DNA from: Rhynchospora pubera
Taxonomy: Eukaryota > Streptophyta > Magnoliopsida > Poales > Cyperaceae
DNA: 64,000 nt
Direction of reading: 5' to 3'
Assembly: GCA_028095005.1 (NCBI GenBank)
Contig: CM051460.1
Span: 65,139,676 to 65,203,675, forward strand
Position 1 is the first letter of the stretch; each line of letters starts with the position of its first letter. Below the pieces are notes generated by a model that had not been told where the DNA came from, did no database searches, and was given only the letters and a program-made list of their open reading frames with translations. The translations under genes were made by a program, and so were the position numbers. This document shows positions 47,835 through 58,417 of the stretch, piece by piece.

Positions 47835-49554
47835 ATGAATCGGACGTGGATGTACACAAGCAATCGATATTCGGCTACATTTTCAGAGGGGCTTGAAGAA
47901 TTTATGGTTTATGCGATAAAGAATATGAAAAGGACGAATGATAATAAAATATATTGTCCTTGTTGTGTTTGTCAGAATATGTTGAAATGGTCAAATTTAG
48001 AAGAAGTAAGAGTTCATTTTATTAGATCTGGATTTCAACCGGATTATACACGGTGAACACTTGATGGAGAAACTGGGGAGGAATATTTAAGTGTTGGGCC
48101 TAGGACAAATATATTGGATTCACAATATGTGGAAGAAAATGTATTATTGGATGATGAAAATATATTGGAAGATGAAAATGTATTTGATGATGTAAATGTA
48201 TGTGATGATGATGATAATATTGATGATACATAACTTAATGATGATTTGGATGAAATTGTGAACAATACAGATGAAGATTTTGTTGATAATGTTGAAATTT
48301 TTGGAATGTTACGTGAAGCAGATAAGATTAAGTTATATTCCGGTTGTGAAATGTCAAAACTTAATGCGGTTTTCAAACTGTTTAATTTGAAAGCCAAAAA
48401 TGGATAGAGCGATACCAGTTTCATGGCTTTGCTTAACGTTTTGCGTAAAGATTTTCTTCCAAAAGATAACCAGTTGCCAGATTCAACTTATAAGGCTAAG
48501 AAAATGTTGTGTCCTTTGAAAATAGGAGTTGAGAGAATTCATGCATGTCCGAATGACTGCATATTATTCCGGAATCAGTATAAAGATCTGGATAAATGTC
48601 CACAGTGTCATGCATCACGGTATAGACCGAGAGACGAACAAATTGAGGAAGGTAGTAAGGGACCAGCTTTGAAGGTGATGTTTTATCTCCCAATAATATC
48701 AAGATTTCAGCGGCTCTTTTCTAATGCGATAGATGCTAAACTTTTAAGATGGCACGCCGACTGCAGGGAAAAAATGATGGTATGCTCCGACACCCCGCAG
48801 ATTCTCCGGATTGGAGGAATATAGACAGAGAGTTTGAAGAATTCGGTAGTGAACCCAGAAATCTGAGATTGGGATTATACACGGACGGAACGAATCCTTA
48901 CGGCAACATGAGTAGCCGTCAGACTACGTGGCCAGTTTTATTGTGTATTTATAACCTTCCCCCTGGTTATGTATGAAAAGAAGATACATAATGATGCCTT
49001 TGTTGATTTCAGGTCCTAAACAACCAGGTAATGACATAGATGTGTACTTGGCTCCGTTGGTAGATGACCTTGGTAAATTGTGGCGTGAGGGAGTGAAAAT
49101 TTTCGATGCACACTCTAGAACTAAGTTCAAACTACATGCCATGATATTTTGCACGATCAATGATTTTCCTGCTTATGGTAACTTGTCGGGGTATAGAAAT
49201 AAGGGAGAAAAAGCATGTCCTATTTGTGGAGAAAACACTCATTCTATTTATTTGAAGAACTGCAGAAAAAATGTGTATTTGGGACACCGCAGATTTCTTA
49301 AGAACCGTAATCACCCTTACCGACGAAATGGTGAAAATTTTGATGGCAAAGTCGAGAATGGGAAAGCTCCGTTGCCATTGTCCGGGTTTGGAGTATATCG
49401 ACAGGTTAAGGACATCAAGGTCAAATTTGGTAAAAAATTTGTAAATGAGATTCCGAAAGGATTATGGAAGAAAAAGTCTATATTCTGGGATCTTGAATAT
49501 TGGCAGTATTTGGAGGTTAGGCATTGCTTAGATGCAATGCACATAATCAAGTAA
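47835..49554 (+). pseudogene. CACTA transposase (tnp2-type, Transposase_21), N-terminal half, broken
   Basis: The gene starts at ATG 47835 with the transposase-associated domain (NRTWMYTS, EGLEEFMVYA, CPCCVCQN, FIRSGFQPDYT). It then passes an Asp/Asn-rich linker and enters the transposase domain: KLNAVFKLFNLKAKNG, MLCPLKIGVERIHACPNDC, CPQCHASRY, LRWHAD, RNLRLGLYTDGTNPYG, WPVLLCIYNLPP, GPKQPGNDIDVYLAPLVDDL, CPICGE, LGHRRFL, and the final DAMHIIK. Defects are stops at 48053-48055, 48232-48234, 48404-48406 and 48974-48976 and frameshifts near 48775 and 48825. The C-terminal half is deleted; coding runs directly into the right subterminal repeats. Confidence 0.9.
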
Positions 49555-50129
49555 TCGTTATAGTTTATGACTCTTCTGTAACGGTTACAATCCACAAACA
49601 AAATAAGAAAATTAAATAAATTTACTACTGTTTGTAACGGTTGTTTTACAATAACCGTTATGAATCTACCGCTATCTGTAACGGTTATTTTGTATTAACC
49701 GTTACGAAACGCTCCTTCGTGAAGGCAAAATTGTGACGGTTATTATAAAGATTAGTAACGGGAGCTACTGTGACGGTTGCATGCCCGTTAGTATTCGATC
49801 TTATTAACCGTTACAGGTCAGATATTTTCGTGTAGTGTTACTGCCTCACTTATAAGTGGTTTGGGGGTCGAATCTTGCTCACAACAGTTTATTTGTTCAG
49901 ATTTTTATTGCAATTTCCAAATGAAAAAACCGTCGATTTTATTTGTCAAAAGGACCGGACTATGGTCCAGTTCGCGGTTAAACCGGCCGGTCCGGTCTTC
50001 TTTTTAAAACATTGATTAATAACAAATCTTTGCTACATTAGATATTGTAAAATTTAGAAGAGTCTATGAAAAATAAATTGTTAGATTTTTAAGAATTTAA
50101 GAATCAATACATTAGATATTGATGGCACG

Positions 50130-50485
50130 GGACCGGACGGAGGGTCCCGTGCCATCAAGTCATTTTTCGAGATCCAAAACTCAAATGGTCAATCCAAACC
50201 ATTCAAGTTGTTCTCCATATTGAAATATCCTTGGAGACAAAATTTTACATTTTTCGAATTGATTTGCTATTTATTATGATACTTTTAAAAATATTACGAT
50301 TAGAGTATTTCAGGCCCTCCAATTTGAAAATATCATAATAAATAGCAAAATAATTTGAAAAATTGTAAAATTTGGTCTCCAAGGGTATTTCAATATTGTG
50401 ATCAACTTTAACGGTTTGGATCGACCGTTTGAATTTTGGATCTTGAAAAAATGAGTCAATAGAAAATTGATGGCGCGTTAGCCAT

Positions 50486-50490
<5 letters not shown>
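50130..50490. mobile_element. MITE family D variant, copy 4
   Basis: The left end GATGGCACGGGACCGG includes a small palindrome (GGGACCGGACGGAGGGTCCC), and the right end is GATGGCGCGTTAGCCATC. The core is the family D core (TCCAATTTGAAAATATCATAATA and inverse). It is followed by a TA repeat. Confidence 0.75.

Positions 50491-50531
<41 letters not shown>
50490..50531. repeat. (TA)n microsatellite
   Basis: About 20 TA units between two MITEs. Confidence 0.95.
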
Positions 50532-50534
<3 letters not shown>

Positions 50535-50933
50535 GATTGCTAAAATGCTATGCATAGCACGGATGACATTCGTGCTACGGATTCGTTCTTGCATTTCATG
50601 CTTCAAACAACCGATCCAAACCGTTCATTATCTTCTACATATTGAAATCTCATTAGAAACCAAATTTTACATTTTTTTGAATTTTATTACTATTTTTATT
50701 AGATTTTTGAAAATCACTGTTATTGAAGGGTCCAGAATTTATTAGATTAAGTATTTTAAAAAATCTGAGAAAAATAGTAAAAAAATTAAAAAAAATGTAA
50801 AATTTTGTTTCTAATGAGATTTCAATATGAGGAAGATAATGAACGATTTGGATTGGTTGTTTGAAGAATGAAATTCAAGAACGAATCCGTAGCACGAAGA
50901 TCATCCGTGCTATGCATAGCATTTTAGCAATCA

Positions 50934-50935
<2 letters not shown>
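50532..50935. mobile_element. Foldback MITE family A, copy 3
   Basis: Ends GAGGATTGCTAAAATGCT and the inverse with one change (CAATCATC). It is inserted in a TA repeat that continues on both sides. Confidence 0.88.
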
Positions 50936-50993
<58 letters not shown>

Positions 50994-50995
50994 AT
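50936..50995. repeat. (AT)n followed by (AG)n microsatellite
   Basis: About 16 AT units then about 12 AG units. Confidence 0.95.
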
Positions 50996-51211
50996 GGATT
51001 CAATCAAAGCGCTTTGACCGGAGTCTCAGTTAAACCCCGTCGGTTCTCAATTTTGAAAGTTCAAATGACCGATCCGAACCGTCAAATATGATCTCCATAT
51101 TGAAATCTCCTTACCGACCAAAATTTTCATTTTTTTGAATTTTTTAAGTATTTTTTTCGGATTTTCAAAAACAGCAATTTTTGTAGGGTTCAGAACAAAT
51201 TAGATTAACGA
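50996..51211. mobile_element. Partial MITE with the shared core
   Basis: The left end (ATTCAATCAAAGCGCTTTGACC) differs from families A-D, but the interior has GACCGATCCGAACCGTC and ATTGAAATCTCCTTACC. The right half is replaced by family B copy 5. Confidence 0.6.
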
Positions 51212-51610
51212 TTTTTGCTATGGCGAGTCACGACTCACAAGAGGGTCCGTGAGTCGGGCTCAAAACTCTAAAATTTTGTTCAAAATAACCGATCCAAACC
51301 GTTCAATAAGATCTCCCTGTCGAAACCTCCATACTGACAAAATTTTACATTTTTTCGAAATTTTTAAATATTTTTTGGGTTTTTAAAAACTATTATTTTT
51401 GAACGATTCAGAACTAATTAGATTATCGATTTTCTAAAATTTCAAAAATATACTTAAAAATTTCGAAAAAATGTAAAATTTGGTCAGCATGGAGGATTCG
51501 ATAGGGAGATCGTATTGAACGGTTTGGATCGTTCATTTTGAACAAGATTTAGAATTTTTGAGCCCGACTCACGGATCTTCTTGTGAGTCGCGACTCACCA
51601 TAGCAAAACT
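51212..51610. mobile_element. MITE family B, copy 5
   Basis: From TTTTTGCTATGGCGAGTCAC to GTGAGTCGCGACTCACCATAG, complete on both arms, with CT and TA microsatellites on the right. Confidence 0.85.
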
Positions 51611-51750
51611 CTCTCTCTCTATATATATATATATGGTGCAACAATTGTTTTCAAAACAGACCAATTATATGAAAAGATGTCATATATATATAGTGTATTT
51701 GTATCTTTTAAATTATGATAAATATTGAGACTAATAATTATATATATAAT

Positions 51751-52136
51751 GGATAAAATACACTTATGTGTACGGATCACCTTGGTATACATGAGTCGTT
51801 TTTCGAAATTCAAAATTCAAACACTCAATACAAACCTTTGAACTTGTTCTCCATATTGAAAAAACACTTGGAGACCAAATTTTATATTTTTCTCGAATTT
51901 TTTTGCTATATATTATGATATTTTCAACAAGTACTACAATTGGAGTATTTCATACCCTCCAATTTGAAAATATCATATTATATAGTAAAAAAAATTGAAA
52001 TATGTATAATTTGGTCTCTAAGAATTTTTCAATATGAAGAACAACTTGAACAGTTTGGTTGACTGTTCAAATTTTGAATTTCGAAAAATTACTCATGTTT
52101 ATGGGGACAATTCGTACACATGAGTGTATTTTATCC
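51751..52136. mobile_element. MITE family D, copy 2
   Basis: Ends GGATAAAATACACT and the inverse AGTGTATTTTATCC. The interior is an imperfect palindrome with TCTCCATATTGAAAAA and the inverse. Confidence 0.85.
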
Positions 52137-52165
52137 ATTCTCTATATATATGTATATATTTATAT

Positions 52166-52510
52166 GGATAAAATACACTCTGGTGTACGGATCATCCTTC
52201 GTACAATAGATCATTTTCAAAATTCAAAAATCAAACAATTGATCCAGATTGTCCAAATTATTCTCCATATTGAAAAACTCTTTGACACCAAATATTATAT
52301 TTTTTTCAATATATTATATTATGATATTTAAAAAAATATTACAATTGGAGTATTTCATACCATCCAATTTGAAAATATCATAATATATAGCAAAACAATT
52401 TTTAAAAATGTAAAATTTGATCAACAAGAGTTTTTCAATATGGAGAACAATTTGAAAAATTTGGATTAACTGTTTGAATTTTGAATTTCGAAATTGACTT
52501 GGTCGTGTGG
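52166..52510. mobile_element. MITE family D, copy 3, right end cut
   Basis: Starts GGATAAAATACACTCTGG and runs to GTCGTGTGGAA, where a CACTA left end begins. Confidence 0.75.
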
Positions 52511-52760
52511 AACACTACTAGAATTTCTCTTTTTTTGCGTCGGTACACCAACGTTTTAGGGTCGCTAAACCGAGTAGGGACGCAGAAAATAAAAAACGGC
52601 CAAATAACTTTTAATAGACGTCGATAGGCCGACACGAATTAGTTAGGACGCATGAATATTCTAGACAGAGACCCTAACAATTTTTGTGTAGGGACGCACA
52701 TAATTTGAATCTCATTGGTGTGGGTAAACCGACACATAACAAAACAAACACTAATATTAA
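52510..52760 (+). mobile_element. CACTA left-end fragment
   Basis: CACTACTAGAATTTCTC is followed by repeated GGGACGCA, ACCGACAC and GTCGGT words in both orientations. No right end is present. Confidence 0.65.
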
Positions 52761-52981
52761 AGAGAAATTTTCATAGATAGCGCCTAAATTTTCCAACAAT
52801 GATTAAACTTTTCATAAATAACGCTTAATATTTTAGGGAAAGTTTTTTTAGATAGTGCCAAAATTGGTTACCTAATTTTTATCGTACCAATTAAAGAAAA
52901 CAAATATATGTAAACACTAGAAAAGAAAACAAGTATAAAAATATGAACTTTCCATCACTGTGTAAATAGATACCACTTATA

Positions 52982-53042
<61 letters not shown>

Positions 53043-53967
53043 GCCACCCATTCACTAGTCTCATTATTCCCATATCTCCTGCCCGAGCTTGTTCTTTGTA
53101 TCAACCAATAATAGCAATAATAAAAAAAATAATAATCGCTAATCAAGAGCTTATATTTTACAAAATATGTTAAACTAGTTTGGTTTTACAAATTAATTGC
53201 TTATCAAGACCATTTGTGTTGGTTTGAAAAACACTAATTCTAATTCTTTTTTTATACAAAATATGAGATTACGTGTAGGAACTTTCTTTATACCAATTCT
53301 GCAATTTTTAATTTAATACTATAAATTTAGACTGCTCATTATTTTCTTCGTGTTGAAATATCATTGAAAAAATTTTATTTTATTCTTTTATGAAATATTA
53401 TACTATTTTTTAAAATTAATATCATTTTCATGACTCAAAATTTTTTGATCAACTTACTTTTTAGATAATCTAAAAAATATTAAAAACATTTAAGCATTCG
53501 ATTGTAGCATTTCTCTTCTATATATAAAAATGAATAGGAAGTTAAAATTAGAATTGTGTTGTCTTTAAATTTTTCCAGCTTAATATTATCTTATTTTTTT
53601 AGGAGAAGCAAAAAATTAAGGTTCACATTTACCGATACAAAATATGCCAGGTTGACATTTACCAATATAAAAAAATACGAGACCTGATATATTTGAAAAT
53701 TTTAATTTAATTGACCGGATATAACTAGGACGGTATCCTCTGCCAACTTTTGATCGGGATTGTTGGATCTAATTTTAACAGTTAAAAATTTAAAATTTTC
53801 GAACCTATCAATTTGGTATTATGCACGAAACTCCCATTAACTGTTGAGATTAGATCTAATGGTCCAGATTAAAAATTGACACTCTGTCAACCTTTCAAAA
53901 CTAGGCCTGCCGAATCCGCGCACACGCTATGTGCGAACTTCTGAGTTACCATTACAACTCACTTTTA
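52761..53967. other. Intergenic, with a microsatellite
   Basis: AT-rich with a run of AAT units. A patch at 53600-53930 has GGATCTAATTTTAAC and an inverse-like AGATTAGATCTAATGG; it may be an old repeat but no family is recognised. Confidence 0.4.
52983..53041. repeat. (AAT)n microsatellite
   Basis: About 19 AAT units. They account for poly-Leu and poly-Ile frames on the minus strand, which are not genes. Confidence 0.95.
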
Positions 53968-53971
53968 ATAT

Positions 53972-54386
53972 GAGAAAGTTTAATATGCACTATAGTGCAT
54001 AGAACTTTCTATGCACTGCGAAATTTTTTAGAAATATTTCTATAAATTGACAAATATAATTTAATCAATATAATCTAAATATTGAAATCTCATAACAAAC
54101 CAAATTTTACAATTTTTTAGATTTCATTACTATTTTTTTAGAATTTTTTAAAACATGTCATTTTTGGAATATTGTAAATAGTATAATATTCCAAAAATGA
54201 CATGTTTTAAAAAATTCGAAAAAATAATAATAAAATTTTAAAATTATAAAATTTGGTTTGTTATGAAATTTCAATATGTAGATTAGATTGGTTAAATTAG
54301 ATTTGTCAATTTACAAAAAATAATTACGAAAAAGTCTGTGGTGCATAGAAACCCCTATGCACTATGATGCACATTAAACTTTCTCT
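53972..54386. mobile_element. MITE family C, copy 2
   Basis: Ends GAGAAAGTTTAATATGCAC and the inverse, with the inner palindrome CACTATAGTGCATAG and the same core as copy 1. Confidence 0.85.
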
Positions 54387-54433
54387 TATTAATATATAAT
54401 AATAATAAATATCTATTGCGAAGTTAAATAGAC

Positions 54434-54470
54434 ACTAGTGGGGATTCGCGCGTTGCGCGATCTATTTTTT
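54434..54470 (-). mobile_element. Helitron-like 3' terminus
   Basis: The plus strand reads A|CTAGTGGGGATTCGCGCG then TTGCGCGATC. Reversed, this is the hairpin TCGCGCAACGCGCGA, a spacer, and CTAG|T. This fits a Helitron 3' end read on the minus strand, with the element body to the right. The 5' TC end was not placed. Confidence 0.5.
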
Positions 54471-56245
54471 GCTTTTATCGGTTATTAATACGACATTTCT
54501 ATATGCATATGAATTATACATTGTCAATATTAGAAAAAAAGAAAAACTTAGTGATATTATAATACTCGGCTATATCAATGTCATTATATTTGCAGGTATT
54601 CTTTCATTAACCTCTTCTCGATGGTTTTGGCAAATGAATTACGTGCAAAATGCTGCAGAATTCCATAGCTAACAGTACATCTGAACTCGATTTAGTGTTG
54701 TATTTGTGACACTCATTGACAAATTGGAAAGCTAATTAAATGTCAAGCCAAACCACTTCATACATCAAAAGTATTCTATAAAGTAAAGCACAATAATAAA
54801 TAGTTAACACAACCAACATAATTGAAAGATATAGTTAAAATAAATAAAGAAAAAAAAACATCCAACATTTATCATTTACATCCGACAGACAAAAACCCGT
54901 CTGTTTCCATTGCTTGCATAGTGTCCAAGCATTTAGCGAGTACAAACACCTTGATTTAAAAAAGTAACAGATAAGAGATCTTCCCCAGTCAGTTAAGTAC
55001 TTGATAATTAATAAAAGTAAAATTATATACTGTTTCTTTCAACAGTAACAGCCAAATTGCAATGGCACATATTTGGTTCTTGTACATATCAAATAAAAAA
55101 ACAAAAAAAGAAGAAAGAGAGACCATGCATCACAATCAAAAGATAAAAATGTGTCAAGGCATGGCATTATTGAGTATTTAATCCTAAGGCCACCGCACAA
55201 CATCAAGCTCAAATGTAAATTGAATAGATCCATAATGCATGTGTGTGTACTCGCTATAAAAGGTGCACCGTAAAAGGTGTACTGTGTCCTTTGTTCTTTG
55301 GCTCAAACTTAATGTTTGAGGATAAACTTGTTTTTAAAGGAGACAATATATATCATTACATGATTAAGAGGAAAGCAATAAGATAAACAATAGAATAGAT
55401 GAAAAAATCCACACAAACCTAAATACATAAGATTGCTCGTATAAGCTGATGTTGAAAAATTTTTGCACCATCCTAATGGAGTATGTTTCCTATCAGTTTC
55501 TGACTCTCCTACTGATATATCAGCATCACATATCAGCCTACAGAAAGAAAAATCATCTCTTGAGCAAATTCAGATGACATGTTAATTTTTAAGAATACAA
55601 ATATCATTATCATGAAAGCATAATAGTCCAGCAATCGTTATTTCTCCGAAACGACCAAAAGTATTCAGTCTCTTCACCTAATCCCAAAAAATCTAAATCC
55701 ATGAACAATTGAAGTAAATCTACTAAAAGAAAGGGGAAGGTTACGAAATCTGACTGTTCAATCTCAATATAGATCCAACCTAACTGCCTGAAATTGATCA
55801 CTGTATGATACGTATAGCTCACTTGAAAGTCATCAAAGGTGTGAACCCAAATCAAGAAAATATGCCAGTCAAGCCAATTCTATACTTTGAAAATTAACAA
55901 TTAGATTCGATCAGTACATCATAAAGTCATCTCAAATTGCTCGTCACATGAGCAACCAACACCATATGTAGTTGGACTGAATTTTTATTCCTCTTTATTT
56001 TAGAAACAACACGTCATCAGCATCTATATGCAAAACTAACAAAATACAAAAATTAATTTTTAAGACCTTTTCCTATCTGACCCAGTCTGAATTTATAAAT
56101 TTGCAAAATACTTAAATATATTATCAAGATTTGTGTACTCTGTTTGGGAGGGACATTAATGTTAGGAAGAATAGTTCCTGAAAATAAAGCAACCAAATAA
56201 GTCAGATGATACTGAAGATGACCAGATTTTGATAAAGCAACCAAA
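54471..56245. other. No gene recognised; one exon-like patch on the minus strand
   Basis: At about 55425-55540 (minus) an acceptor TTTCTTTCTGTAG opens a frame reading LICDADISVGESETDRKH and then TPLGWCKNFSTSAY. It is in keeping with coding sequence but too short to identify. The rest is AT-rich. It might be host sequence carried by the Helitron-like element. Confidence 0.3.
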
Positions 56246-56250
56246 GTAGT

Positions 56251-58412
56251 TGTAACATTCCATCGATTTTTACTGAAGATGACCAGATTTTGATTAGTTG
56301 ACTAATGTTGACTATAGTTGACCTTTGACCATAGAAGTTTTGTTGACCGTGAAAAAAAAAGGACCTTGCTTGTTTATATTTCCTGTATATTGTCACCACC
56401 GAATGATAAAGATTGACCAAAGAAATTTGACACCTCTTGCTTGCATGTTCCACGTGTCATCCTCCCATAAAATCTTTATCATCAATGTTACTTACATTTA
56501 TCCTATACAATTCATCTCTCGTTTTGCAAAACCGAGTATACTAGTGAATTAATCTTCCAATTTCATGGAGCCCATGTTCCATCTAGAATTATACTATGTT
56601 CATACAAAAATTCAATTGATCTATCTTGAGTTGTGGTCGAAACCAAATCATGCCGAAACCAAAGAAATGATTTTGAAATCCGATTTAAAGTTTGATCCGG
56701 TAGACCATTTGAAGTTCGAGTCTACGTCGCAGTTGATCGGATGGTTGATTTGATTTGTTTGTTGATTTCTGGATCGTTCAATCAGGTAACCGGACTTCTC
56801 TATATTTAATTTCGTATTGTTTGATTGATCCGATTTGTCGTTTGGTTTTGATTGAATATGTTTATTGAATTGTGATTGGTATATTTTACGGGATATTGGA
56901 GTTTGGAATTGGATGTGAATTTAGATATGAATTTTGAGCCCTGATCCTCCTGAGTTCGGGGAGGGGCTGGTCCTGATCCTCCTGAGATCGGGGAGGGACC
57001 ACTCTGACTGACTGATTGACTGGCTAAACCCGATTATCTCCGTAAAATATATTATTTGTTCTGTGGATTAATCCGATCTGATTGAATTTTGTGATATTAA
57101 TTAAATATAGAGAAGCTGCGTCGTTAAATAACCGGTTACTGAGGTTTGTACCTGACTCTGTTTGTTTTTTCTATTGCGACGTAGGTTGACGGGCCGTCGG
57201 ACGGATGCAGAAGATACCGTTTCAGCTCGCGCCCCGCGACCCGTCGGTGCGGGACGTGACAGATGGTATCAGAGCATTTGTTCCTCGGACTGTGTTTGGG
57301 TCCATGTCATTCCATTTGAAATTTGATTTTTGACCAGTTGAACTTGACTTGTTATCGTCCGTTTGAATTTCGCGGACGAAATTCTTTTGATGGAGGAGAG
57401 AATGTAACATTCCATCGATTTTTACTGAAGATGACCAAATTTTGAGTAGTTGACTAATGTTGACTATAGTTGACCTTTGACCATAGAAGTTTTGTTGACC
57501 GTGAAAAAAAAAGACCTTGCTTGTTTATATTTCCTTTATATTGTCACCACCGAATGATAAAGATTGACCTAAGAAATTTGACACCTCTTGCTTGCATGTT
57601 CCACGTGTCATCCTCCCATAAAATCTTTATCATCAATGTTACTTACATTTATCCTATACAATTCATCTCTCGTTTTGCAAAACCGAGTATACTAGTGAAT
57701 TAATCTTCCAATTTCATGGAGCCCATGTTCCATCTAGAATTATACTATGTTCATACAAAAATTCAATTGATCTACCTTGAGTTGTGGTCGAAACCAAATC
57801 ATGCCAAAACCAAAGAAATGATTTTGAAATCCGATTTAAAGTTTGATCCGGTCGGCCATTTGAAGTTCGAGTCTACGTCGCAGTTGATCGGATGGTTGAT
57901 TTGATTTGTTTGTTGATTTCTGGATCGTTCAATCAGGTAACCGGACTTCTCTATATTTAATTTCGTATTGTTTGATTGATCCGATTTGTCGTTTGGTTTT
58001 GATTGAATATGTTTATTGAATTGTGATTGGTATATTTTACGGGATATTGGAGTTTGGAATTGGATGTGAATTTAGATATGAATTTTGAGCCCTGATCCTC
58101 CTGAGTTCGGGGAGGGGCTGGTCCTGATCCTCCTGAGATCGGGGAGGGACCACTCTGACTGACTGATTGACTGGCTAAACCTGATTATCTCCGTAAAATA
58201 TATTATTTGTTCTGTGGATTAATCCGATCTGATTGAATTTTGTGATATTAATTAAATATAGAGAAGCTGCCTCGTTAAATAACCGGTTACTGAGGTTTGT
58301 ACCTGACTCTGTTTGTTTTTCTACTGCGACGTAGGTTGACGGGCCGTCGGATGGGTGCAGAAGATACCGTTCCAGGCTCGCGCCCTGCGACCCGTCGGTG
58401 CGGGACGTGACA
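56251..58412 (+). mobile_element. Miniature LTR retroelement, copy 2 (141-bp interior)
   Basis: The LTRs are 56251-57261 (1011 bp) and 57403-58412 (1010 bp), each starting TGTAACATTCC and ending GGGACGTGACA. They differ at fewer than about twenty sites by eye, so insertion was fairly recent. The exact 5-bp target duplication is GTAGT (56246-56250 and 58413-58417). The interior is 57262-57402, exactly 141 bp as in copy 1. It has TGGTATCAGAGC (perfect complement to the tRNA-iMet 3' end) at its start and TGGAGGAGAGAA as polypurine tract at its end. The segment TTCGCGGACGAAATTC before the tract resembles the 3' interior of Gypsy chromoviruses. There is no room for gag or pol, so it must be mobilised in trans. 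Confidence 0.95.
57264..57275 (+). other. Primer-binding site (tRNA-iMet)
   Basis: TGGTATCAGAGC lies two bases after the 5' LTR. In copy 1 the same site has A in place of G (TGGTATCAAAGC). Confidence 0.9.
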
Positions 58413-58417
58413 GTAGT

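Larger units (their letters stand above)
46658..49837 (+). mobile_element. CACTA (En/Spm) element, 3180 bp, internally deleted
   Basis: The ends are CACTACGCGAAAA and the inverse of CACTACACGAAAA, with a 3-bp duplication TTA (46655-46657 and 49838-49840). Subterminal regions (about 46700-46970 and 49555-49815) carry many GTAACGGTT/AACCGTTAC words in both orientations, including GTAACGGTTATTATC with its inverse. The transposase gene is present only in its N-terminal half. Confidence 0.95.
46500..50014. mobile_element. 332-bp CCGGACC-type MITE with tRNA-like segment, split by a CACTA element
   Basis: The ends are CAATGTTTTTAAAACCGGAC and CAATGTTTTAAAAAGAAGAC (reversed), and an exact 8-bp duplication ATTAATAA lies at 46492-46499 and 50015-50022. 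Without the CACTA and its duplication the element is 332 bp. The interior has CGGTTCAACGGTTTAACCGG words. It also has a Pol III-type box A (TGGCTCAGTGG, 46639-46649) and, beyond the insertion, a weakened box B (GGGTCGAATCT, 49865-49875). They were originally 32 bp apart. The 8-bp duplication points to hAT-type mobilisation. Confidence 0.85.

Noticed and set aside
52891..53146. Poly-Leu and poly-Ile minus-strand frames
   Set aside because: Translation of the (AAT)n microsatellite.
56565..57904. 62-codon frames repeated in both LTRs of the second miniature element (56565-56753 and 57716-57904)
   Set aside because: They are duplicates because the LTRs are duplicates; no domain is recognised.
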